Below, one piece after another: positions 41,468 to 49,967 of a DNA stretch of 64,000 nt (positions are counted from its first letter, which is position 1; each line of letters begins with the position of its first letter). A program made the translations under genes and the position numbers. The notes under the pieces were generated by a model. That model was not told the origin of the DNA and did no database searches. It worked only from the letters and a program-made list of their open reading frames with translations. Source of the stretch: Cryoendolithus antarcticus (taxonomy: Eukaryota; Ascomycota; Dothideomycetes; Cladosporiales; Cladosporiaceae); the NCBI GenBank assembly GCA_002077065.1, contig NAJO01000020.1, forward strand, positions 1 through 64,000, written 5' to 3'.

Positions 41468-41743
41468 ATGTGGGGCTCTCTATTCCTGCTAGCCGTTAGC
41501 CTCGTGGGACGCGTCTGGGCGCAGACACTGGCCGAACGTCAGGATACTGCCTTCACCGTGACTAGTCCAAGGGCCGGCGACACCGTCAGTCTAGTGAGTG
41601 GAAGCAGTGACGATCTGAGCGTCAACATAGCATGGACGGTCTCGGAAGCCCTGAAGTCACGTCCTGTGTTCATCACAGTGGTGCAGGGCGACAGCGTCGC
41701 ATCGTATCGACGGGCAAGAGGTGTATCAAATGCCCGGGGATGA
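41468..41743 (+). CDS. Secreted Kre9/Knh1-type protein, truncated
   Basis: 91 residues. A clear signal peptide (MWGSLFLLAVSLVGRVWA, likely cut before QT) is followed by a domain typical of the Ser/Thr-rich GPI-anchored/Kre9 N-terminal family: FTVTSPRAGDTVSL, VNIAWTVSEAL, RPVFITVVQGDS. Family members continue with a second beta segment (Gly-x-Tyr/Phe-x-Trp-x-x-Pro) and usually a Ser/Thr-rich GPI tail. Neither is found here in any frame downstream; the frame runs into SYRRARG and stops. Either a 3'-truncated gene or one with an unrecognised intron (a donor-like GTGTAT at 41720 exists). The extracellular destination is well supported, the 3' end is not. Confidence 0.5.
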   Translation: MWGSLFLLAVSLVGRVWAQTLAERQDTAFTVTSPRAGDTVSLVSGSSDDLSVNIAWTVSEALKSRPVFITVVQGDSVASYRRARGVSNARG

Positions 41744-42082
41744 GGGGATGTCGAGATACAATCTTCGGAACTGATGAGCACAACGAAGTTCGAATCGGGA
41801 AGGGTACCAGTTCGGTCACGACGCAGTCTGACGACAAGACTTGATACTTGTCTCTCGACAACAGTGAACGAGTGTGCTCCGGGATCCCATCCGATCGTCT
41901 TCATACATCAAATTCCCCGGATTGCGCCTATAGCGATCCTTAGCGTTCCGTTGGGAACACGCCGAGATTGGGCGACACATCGCGCTTCCCACCGCGCTTC
42001 ATGCAGCAGCGCGTATACGCTCCATTCTCGCACTCGTCATTGAACTTTCGGAATCAAACGAATCAGCTTGAAGCAATCTGAG
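41744..42082. other. Convergent intergenic region
   Basis: 340 bp between two convergent secreted-protein genes. May include a lost 3' half of the Kre9-type gene; no homologous segment could be read. Confidence 0.35.
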
Positions 42083-42379
42083 TTATTGACGTGGTCGATG
42101 CGGTGTAGAATGCTGAGAAGGTGTGACACCTATCGTGCACTCGTATTTTCCTTCACAGACGCCGCAGCTCGCTGTGCACCAGCGGTAGTAGAAGTCCAGG
42201 GGGACTGTCTGGGGGCTGGCGTCCCGTTCGGAGACGCCGTCTTCGACTGGTGCTGCGAGGGCCAGGCCTACGACGGCGGCCAGGAAGAGGAGGGTGGACC
42301 TGATGCGCGTTGAGGATCGTCTGCCGAGATATCACAGGCTGAGAAGTACCAGAGATGAAGGAGACTGGGAAATTTACAT
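42083..42379 (-). CDS. Small secreted Cys protein, start codon split by intron
   Basis: Exon 1 contributes only AT (42379-42378). An intron (42377-42300; donor GTAAAT, acceptor ATCAG) is followed by G, making ATG in the context CACCATGTC. The main exon (42299-42083) gives 72 residues in total: a textbook signal peptide (MSTLLFLAAVVGLALAAP), an acidic pro-like stretch (VEDGVSERDASPQT) and a short mature part with four Cys (WCTASCGVC, YEC). Without splicing the same ATG reads ATG-TAA. The 3' end is uncertain: an optional intron 42129-42078 would give a 70-residue form with a fifth Cys (TIDCFKL). No family recognised; size and Cys content fit a candidate effector or small secreted protein. Confidence 0.55.
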
Positions 42380-43365
42380 GGTGAAGAGGCGGTTATGCAG
42401 TTGGTATTTATGTCTTCCCTCTGCTGCTCCCCGAGCCTCGCTTGTGGCATTCTGTTTCACGACCTGATTTGTAACGTCTCTTCGCTTCCTTCTATTCCTC
42501 GGCTTCAATGTGCTTTCAGCTCATATCTCGTCCTGATGTCTGTTCACATAAGCAGCGGGATTTGCCAAGACATGTCGTCGACGAACGGGCCATTCGTGGA
42601 AAACCTCGCTTGACGACAGCTGCCTTGCACATCACATCTGCGCACAGCTGGATCGAAGAGAGAACTGACCCCCTCCCATTGTCGCGAGTACATTTTGACG
42701 TATTCGAGACTACCATCAAATGTGCAAGCGACATTCCGGTCCTCGTCTGGCTCTACAATTGCAGAGGGAGCCAGAGCTCAGTCTATTCGGCCCTCAGAGC
42801 CCAGTGACCTACTCCGATCGAAGCACTCGGACGGCAGATGCTACTCGTCCGGAGCGAGCGCAGTATCTTCGACTCTGCACGTAGCTTCACCAGGGCAGAG
42901 CCCAGGATGCCATCGAGCTGACCCTCTTGGGACCTGACGTACTGTATCAGCATCGGGCATCTGCAGAAATAGCTCGACGTCGCTTCAGCAAGGGGCAGCG
43001 TGCGTCATCAGGCTGCATCATAGCGGCCCTCTGCAGACCTGTTTAGCGAATTGTCGCTTCGCCCTACCAGGAGAGTCGCGAGAACGGACATATTGAACGC
43101 CGTGCATCTTCTTTCTTTGATTCGAACACAGTGCGAAGCGAGCAGGTGTTGGTCAGTCGCTGAAGTGTCGCATCGCGGGCTTGTAGTATATACGCTTCGA
43201 GCGATAGCCCACTGCTCTCTATCACGAGCCGTGAGCTGGAAATTCCAGGCCAAGGGACGCGACATCTTTGACACTGCACCATCGTGAATCGAGATCTCCT
43301 AAAGCATATTCTTTGCTGCACTCCTTGCGCCGAGTACGGCTAACGAACGACTCCTTTGGCCGAGT
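42380..43365. other. Intergenic, about 1 kb
   Basis: Promoter side of the small secreted gene (-) and of the APH-like gene (+). Frames of up to 99 codons show no domain. No gene called. Confidence 0.4.
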
Positions 43366-44118
43366 ATGGGTGCCTTGGGCTCGTCCCTTAAGACCCTCAT
43401 TGAAGTCCTCCTCTTCCCCATCCGCCTCCACCTCTCCCCTCGCATCGCCTGGTCGGCCAAACGGAAAGTTGTCCGTTTCTCACCATCTACCCTAGTCAAA
43501 GGCCCATGTCGCGAGCAGGAGCTCGAAGCCATGCTCTACGTCACTCGATACACCTCTGTTCCTGCGCCGAGGGTAATCAGGGTGTATAGACGCATGAAGG
43601 GGAGGGATAGCGGGCTGTGGATTTGCATGGAGTTTATTCATGGGAAAAGTGTGGCAGACGTGTGGGACCGTGTCGATGAGCGAGTTCGGAGGATGTGGGT
43701 CAGGGATTCCATGGACAGCGTGAAGAAATTGAGGCGTCTGAGCCCACCGAAAGATCTCGGTTTATTTGTTGCGTCGATTGAGGGCGGAGGTGTTATCGAC
43801 GGCATTCTAAGCGAAGACGAAGTCGGACCCTTCGCCACCGTTGCCGCATTCCGTGAGCTACTTCAATCTAGCCCAAATCTTGAGCAGTACAGGGACCTGT
43901 GGGACCACGATACGAAGTCGAGATGTGTGCTTGCGCACGCAGATCTGGCGCCGAGGAACATCATCCTGCGAAGTAGTGATGGCGAGCCCGTCATCATTGA
44001 CTGGGAGTTCACTGGCTGGTGGCCGGAGTACTGGGAGAGGATCAAGTGGCATTTTGCTGATTTTCCGGAGACCACGGGGTGGGTGGAGATGATGGACGCG
44101 CTCGATGATGAAGGTTGA
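43366..44118 (+). CDS. APH-family phosphotransferase-like kinase
   Basis: Intronless, 250 residues. Kinase-like fold of the aminoglycoside phosphotransferase/choline kinase type, common in fungi and of unknown substrate. Visible: N-lobe E-x-x-x-M-x-Y-V (QELEAMLYVTRYTSVPAPRV), hinge WICMEFIHGKSVADVWD, catalytic loop HADLAPRNII (His-x-Asp-x-x-x-x-Asn), metal-binding IIDWEF, and the terminal GWWPEYWERIKWH typical of this fungal subgroup. The N-terminus (MGALGSSLKTLIEVLLFPIR) has a possible myristoylation Gly2 and a hydrophobic helix. Unlike the AIM9-like locus at 25 kb this copy is intact. It belongs to a different APH subgroup, so it is not its duplicate. Confidence 0.8.
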   Translation: MGALGSSLKTLIEVLLFPIRLHLSPRIAWSAKRKVVRFSPSTLVKGPCREQELEAMLYVTRYTSVPAPRVIRVYRRMKGRDSGLWICMEFIHGKSVADVWDRVDERVRRMWVRDSMDSVKKLRRLSPPKDLGLFVASIEGGGVIDGILSEDEVGPFATVAAFRELLQSSPNLEQYRDLWDHDTKSRCVLAHADLAPRNIILRSSDGEPVIIDWEFTGWWPEYWERIKWHFADFPETTGWVEMMDALDDEG

Positions 44119-44364
44119 CGAAGGTAGAGTCTAACGCGAGGGTAGCGTACAGTCAAACTCAATCTCTTCTTCCCAGCACTGTTCACTATCATCCGCAACG
44201 ATAGTCGGTTTCCAACACACTTCCCGTCGGCGCTATACTCTAATACCGGACTGGCCACTCCCTCCTGCATCGTCGCGATCCCCACGCTTCAGCCCTTTCA
44301 GCCCAGGGCCCTCCAGTCCAGGCGTCGGCGGCTTTGAACGCCCAGGAACGACCTTATTAACAGT

Positions 44365-45962
44365 TCAATCAATCTCAGCGGCATTCGCGAGATCTTGCAG
44401 CTTCTCGGTCGATAAGTCTTGGTACGACCCCGGGCGAATGACTTCTTGCGGAGGTTTAGAGGCCGAGGAGTCGAGTCTTGGGAAGCCAGGAGGGCGAGTC
44501 AGAGAAGCGGGAGCTGGTAGAACGGGATCGGAGGCTGGTAGTGGTCTGGGTGCTGGCGGCGGTGGAGGTGGTGTCATAGATCTCTGTTGCGGCGTAGCAT
44601 GCAAACGTAATGCTGACGCCGGCACCTGTGCTGTTGGCATGGCCTCACGGCCCTGTGAAGACGGTGCGGGCGGCTGTGGTGGCGGTCTGGCGGCAGGTAT
44701 CTGTGATGCTGGCGCGGGTATCTGTGGCGGTGCCCTGGACTGGTGCGGAGGTTCCCAAGGGGGAAAGGTACCCCTAGGCGGAAGTTTCACATCCACTAAT
44801 CGATCCACCGTCGACCGCATCGCAGAATCTTGAGCATAGCTTGCCTTCGGCGGTCCTACGACTGGATCTCCCATCGATATGAACCCCCCACTCGGCCTCC
44901 GATCACCAGATCCCGACGCGGGTACTGGGGCCTCCGGTCCGGGCGACTCTTTAGTCGTCAACGACAAATGCGAGAGCTCTGACTCCGCTGAACTCCCACC
45001 AGCACTTGAGCGTCTCTGCGTTGCAGCTTCGTTGGGCGGGAGCCAGTTCAAGTCACCTACGAGCTCGGGAGATATCGACTTCTATTCGCCATCTCTTAGT
45101 GTCTCAGTTCCGCTGAACCGGTGCGGAAATCGTCTTGCCAGGTCTCTCATCTGGGCAGCATACTGTGCCTCGGAGGTTCCGGCTTGCGGTGTAGGAGCAC
45201 TTTTGGGGTGCGTCTCTCTCGACGGGGCGGTAGTCGGCGGCTCAACAGTATCGACTGGTGGTATAGGAGCATTGTCCTCTCGCAGTTCTCTCGGCGGCGC
45301 CGCAAGGTCCGACTCAGTGGTTTCGACTTGCGGTGCAGGAGCATTGTTGACTTGCGACTCTCTCCGCGGTGCCGTATGCGGCGTTTCAGCGGGGTTGGCT
45401 TGCGATACAGGAGCAGGAGCATTGTCGGTTGTCAAGTCGATCAGCGGCGCCGTAGAAGGTGGCTCGGGACGTTCGATCTGTAGCACACGCGCAATGTTAA
45501 CCTGGAGTTCCTCTCCGATTGATGCGGCTCCATAGCGCTCTCAGTGTCCGTCAGAAGCAGACCATGGAACTGTGTGTGCTGTCCCAGAGGCGGATGCTGT
45601 TGGGGAGGGTCGATCGAGAATCCCGAATTGTGATAAACATGGCCTGTGGGCAATTCAGGTGCGGCGCTGACAAGCTCAGGACCCGGCATTTGGGGTGGCG
45701 GCTGACGGCCTCCCGGGTTGTAAAGCAGTCCGCGCAAATAGCGTCCGAAGTCAGTCTCAAAGGGGATGGGGGAGCGCCATACCTGTGGAGGAGGCCCATT
45801 CAACGGTACGTCAGGGGGTGGTCTAGGTGCTTCAGATGTATTGGGTTGTTGTCGAGGGTCTCGGTTCTCGTCAGGTTGCAGTCCCGTTTGTTGCGATGCC
45901 CCAACCGTCTCTCCACCGCTGGTCGTGGCAGCTGTTGCTGTGGCGGCGCCCCCTGTCCCCAT
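44365..45962 (-). CDS. Pro-rich unknown protein, exon structure unresolved
   Basis: Three open segments on one strand. (a) 45962 to about 45530: MGTGGAATATAATTSGG, then RSPIPFETDFGRYLRGLL. (b) About 45540-45085: ASIGEELQVNIARVLQIERP, several NAPAP repeats, then MRDLARRFPHRF. (c) 45081-44365: SISPELVGDLNWLPPNEA and a Pro-rich end closing EKLQDLANAAEID. Segments b and c share one frame and are separated only by TAG at 45082-45084. Segment a to b needs a frame change; a GTTTAT donor near 45634 with a GAGAG acceptor near 45546 would do it, but is weak. Composition is Pro/Ala/Ser-rich with an imperfect ~30-residue repeat in b. No domain recognised. It may also be the 3' part of the Cys-rich gene upstream. 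Confidence 0.4.
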
Positions 45963-46081
45963 ATTCTGCCGTTCATCAGGGCCATTGGAACGACTTCCAC
46001 GCTCTCCACAACACTAGGATCAACGGGCGTTCTCGAGATCCTCAGGTTGCACTCTATTGCTATCCCCCTGAGATCGCCGCC

Positions 46082-46561
46082 CTAATCAATTAAAGCTGCA
46101 TCGAGTATGCTGGTTTCGCTTTCTCTCAATTCTCCCGCCTGCGCAGCATAGCCAGCTCTAGCTTGCTGGACCCAGCTCAAACGAACAACGATGCCATAAG
46201 AACGACTCAGGATGATCCAGAGGTGACTTCGAATGTATCGCCCGCTCATCTTGCCCATACTCAGGTCATGGTCGATGAGTCGGTTGATAACAACAGGCGG
46301 GCAACGCTTTGAAACAACGCACACAAAGTTGTCAGGGTTATTGTACGGCGAGATGGGTGCGGTCAGGGGCTGCCATATGTACTTCTGCCATTCGTTGACG
46401 GGTCCGCGGCAACATGGGCATAGCGACCAGACTCCACATACTCTGGTGGTCCTGGCGTTGGGGCAATACATCGCACCGAGTGCACTGTTTGGTGCGGTGC
46501 AGGGGATCACCATCAGCACCGAGTGGTTGCATTTGAAGTAGATGGTGCGATGGCCGCACAT
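46082..46561 (-). CDS. Unknown Cys-rich protein (C/H zinc-like)
   Basis: As an uninterrupted frame, 159 residues from ATG 46561. The N-terminal half has metal-ligand-like spacing: MCGHRTIYFKCNH, MVIPCT, MYCPNA, RVCGVWSLCPCC, and later FVCVVSKRCPP; the rest is helical (VINRLIDHDLSMGKMSGRYI). An alternative model splices 46186-46082 (donor GTTCGT, acceptor GATTAG, 105 bp), after which the same frame continues plausibly (GGDLRGIAIECNLRIS, VESVEVVPMALMN) toward the Pro-rich segments, making one larger gene. No family recognised. Confidence 0.5.
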   Translation of the reverse strand: MCGHRTIYFKCNHSVLMVIPCTAPNSALGAMYCPNARTTRVCGVWSLCPCCRGPVNEWQKYIWQPLTAPISPYNNPDNFVCVVSKRCPPVVINRLIDHDLSMGKMSGRYIRSHLWIILSRSYGIVVRLSWVQQARAGYAAQAGELRESETSILDAALID

Positions 46562-46964
46562 GGTGCTGGTGAGTGTCGCTCCAGATATGCGCTGAGAAGG
46601 CTGTGCCAACGTAGTGGTGCTTCGCAATGTGTTGTAGTGTAGACGAGATGCCGAAGAGGTCTTATCTAGATGAATATCAATGTTGAAAAGTTCGAATTAT
46701 GCAGATGGTGCGAGGTGTTGTCGAAGCGAATCGGTACTGATCTACGTACTTACCAGAAAGCTCTTTTGACAGTCCCATATGCACCTACCGTGCGCTCAGT
46801 GACCTGCTTCCATTGAAGCACCTGCCACTGAGATGTGATGTGGCACTTGCTACGTCTCCGAGCGATTAGCCCGCTTCTCTCCAAGACAGCGACTTTACGT
46901 CCCGGTACCACAGCCATGCTGATATGAGCGCACGCCACATTTTGTGTAGACCGACAAGCAACGC
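46562..46964. other. Intergenic, 400 bp
   Basis: Between the Cys-rich gene's start and the 3' end of the next minus-strand gene. Nothing recognised. Confidence 0.4.
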
Positions 46965-49096
46965 TCAGGCCACCTCCATGCCACCCACGATCTCTTTCGC
47001 AGACCGCATTACCAGCTGCCTCAGCACCTCAAGCTTAGCAAGCAGCTGCTCAAGCCCATCGTCGGTTGTCTTCCCAGCCTCCATATCACCCATATCATCC
47101 ATAGGAAACCATGTTCCCACTTTAGCGTCCCACTGCGCCTTCGCGCCAACGGCCAGATTCTCGTTCTGCGCGAACTGAGTCGCCCACGAACTGTGATACA
47201 CTTCAAGCGACCAGCGCGGCTCGAACGCCTTGATCGTGTAGTCGCCTGGATTACGAGAACTGGCGGTGCAGATGCGGTCTTGGGATCGGGTGAGCTCGAC
47301 CACGTAGTCGGACTGAGCAAGATTGTAACGATAGCTTACGCGTTGTTGATACGACTTGGTGGGCAAGTAAGGCGTGAAGCGTGATATGAAGTTGATATCG
47401 CCGTGATTGCGGCGCGCCTCCTCAGGATCAATCTTGATATGATCTGCAAGCTTAGCGAGGTTCTCTGGCAGGCGCTTATTCTCGACCGCATGGGCGCCAA
47501 CGAGATCGAATTGCCAGGCCGAGCCGTCCGTCAGGTCCGTGAGACTGACATCGACAAGAGGAAAGGGAGTGCTTGAGCTGCGGTCGAGGCGGACCCACGA
47601 GCGTGATAATGTATCGAAGACTTCGGAACTGTTGCCTACTTCGTCTGGATCCACCTCATGCCAGGTGACAGAGTGACGTAGATCACCAGCGCGGTCGGTG
47701 AAGATGAAAACGGCGGTGTAAACGGGTTTGACGTTCGAGAGGCGAGCGATCATGCCACTTTGCGGCACCAACAAGCCTTTCGCGCCCTGAAGGGCATGGA
47801 GGGCCGCGTTCTCACGGGTGCGATGACCCAGTCTACACACTGGTCAGCACATCATTCTTCGTCGCATTCAGATAATGAAATCTTGGAGCACACTCACTCC
47901 ATCGTCACTTCGCCCCTGAATTGTGTCTGCTTCAACATGCCCTGGAAGTCTTCGAAGCTGTAAGAACCATCGACAGGCATCTTGTACTGGGTCATCAAGA
48001 ATCTGCCCAAGCGAATGCGCAAGTCGAGATGTCCGCGGTAGAAATGAAGTCTGGAAAGCTGATGCACAACAATCGCCTTGAGCAGGAGCGCATTCCTGTG
48101 CGAGCTTCCGTCGGTGGGTAGGAGTTTCCCATCGGTCTCGACGAGATCCTCACCACGAGGAGACTGGCCAGTCTTGTCGCGATCTGCATCGTCGCCTGGC
48201 ATGTGAGGATGCGTGTATTGTTTCAATGCTACCGCGGTGAAATGCTGGCTGTCATCTGCATTATGAAGGAGATAGCGTCTTGTGCTATCGAGCTGACGAG
48301 CAGCAATTTGGAAGCATACATTGCGGAGTAGAACTACTGCTTTCGTGACTCCACTCTGCGAGCCGAGAATGTTGAAGCTCTCGATCTTCGATGTGAAGAT
48401 GATGTGGCACGCAGTGTCCATCCGGATGCGGTCCAGTGCTTCGAAGCTGGGTCCAAGAACGGCTTCTGGATCGTAGTCCTCGACTGGCCAGCGGAATGTC
48501 CCGATCGCACCGAATGCTGCGCCCATTAGAGGAGCCTGCCGATACTGTTGCTTCACAACTTCGCGTTGCCATTTCCTCTCAGCGCGCCTACGTTCGTCCG
48601 CAGTCTGAGACTTCGACTTGGCGAACTTTGAGAGACCCTGCACACGCTTAGAATCTATCTCGCGCAAGACCCAATCGTGTATGTCTTGCTTGGTGCGACG
48701 GGCTGCGACATCGTCACCTCGACTTGCCCAGATGCCGATGGAGATGAGGCCAGATTCTGCATAGCGATCCTGAGCGATGACAAAGGTCTTGTGTATGCGA
48801 GCGATGGTCTCATGCTGCGAATCTTGCCAAAAGAGATGGTCTGGCACGTCAATTGTGCAGTCAGGGAGTTTGTGATTGCGCCACTCGGCTTCTGCAGGGT
48901 GACTATCAGTGTCATCAATGTCGACAAGGTATGCCGGTGCCGCATCGCGCTGCTCACGTCGTTTAGCGTCCACCAGCAGGCGCCAGTCGTCCACTTTGCC
49001 AGGCGACAGTGTTCGCTGGTCTCGCGTGGATCTGTTTGGAACGCGGTTCTGTGGTCGAGCTCCACTGCGCCTTCCCCGTGGCCGGTTGTCAGCCAT
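46965..49096 (-). CDS. Unknown fungal protein, 688 residues
   Basis: Two exons, 49096-47898 and 47832-46965 (donor GTGAGT, branch GCTGAC, acceptor TGTAG; phase 2), give 688 residues. Starts MADNRPRGRRSGARPQNRVP, a basic RG-rich tail suggesting RNA or nucleic-acid contact. Part of exon 1 (LISIGIWASRGDDVAARRTKQDIHDWV) resembles KH-like or DUF7905-type modules of fungal proteins, from memory and weak. The C-terminal half is well structured in appearance (WHEVDPDEVGNSSEVFDTLS, VELTRSQDRICTASSRNPG, then RWSLEVYHSSWATQF) and may be another alpha/beta domain. No catalytic motif recognised. Divergent from ORC1. Confidence 0.75.
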
Positions 49097-49967
49097 TTCG
49101 CCGTATGGCTGGCGCTACAGGATTGTGTCAACAAGTTATGTCATCGACCGAATTCGAAAGCGTTGATGCCTTAAGCCCATGTGCCAAGAGTTGAATCTGA
49201 GAGGCAGCGACGACTTTGGATCTAGTAGGAAGGTGCCACCGGGTCCGCCGCGGTGCGACATCTTGCATTTCACCTACCGTGACAACGTGACCATGCTATC
49301 GTGCCTCGTCTCATGTGGAAGCAGAGGCAAGCTGAGAGTCTTCATGGCAGGCCATGCGCCGCGCAAGAAGATTACAGCTGATGCACTCCGTCGCGGAGCC
49401 TCACGGAATCACGTTACCAGTCCATAAACATCTTTACAGTTGGTAGCGGGCAACATCGACACCCTGCCGGATCTATCAAGCCCAGCTAGCGTCGAGTGCC
49501 CCGGTTCCGATGCAGAGCTTCATCTCGATGCACGCCCTCTAGATTTTCCTGCAATCCGTCAGCCTCGTGTTCCAATATGCAGCTGCATCTCATGGCAAGG
49601 TCTTGGAGTCGCATTCATGATATGTAAGAAAAGCCTGTATGAGGCACTCAGTGGAGAGTATGTTCCTCCTCGATAGTATTGTTGTAATCATTGGAAAAAG
49701 GAGGGTAGGAGGATGAGACTTACCATATAAGCCGTGCTGAGCTCGAGTGATTGTGATTGTTTGCATGTGCGTAACGACGCATCCGAGGCTTGTTGGACAC
49801 GAGGAAAAGAGCAAGAGCGATGGAAGTCGAGAGTGAATTTGACATGGTGAAGTCTTCGTGCACGGACCGAGCATAAAGTGCAATCGCGTCTCTCGCGTAG
49901 CTAGACGCGTCGGTTCAAAGTCCAGGACAACGGGCTCCTGCACACCCCGCCAATAATCAGTAACGAG
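49097..49967. other. Divergent promoter region upstream of ORC1
   Basis: 870 bp between the unknown 688-residue gene (-) and ORC1 (+). No gene seen; one MCB-like site is listed separately. Confidence 0.4.
49905..49910. promoter_or_regulatory. MCB-like site ACGCGT upstream of ORC1
   Basis: ACGCGT, the palindromic MluI cell-cycle box bound by MBF in yeasts, lies 57 bp before the ORC1 ATG. MBF drives G1/S genes including replication-licensing factors. A six-base site can be chance, so this is suggestive only. Confidence 0.35.

Noticed and set aside
42508..42807. 99-codon plus frame near the small secreted gene
   Set aside because: No signal peptide, domain or conserved-looking pattern.
11315..45084. 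UAG reassigned to sense in this organism
   Set aside because: UAG is the natural terminator of SAS10, OPI3, the metallophosphoesterase and the luciferase-fold gene in the same window.
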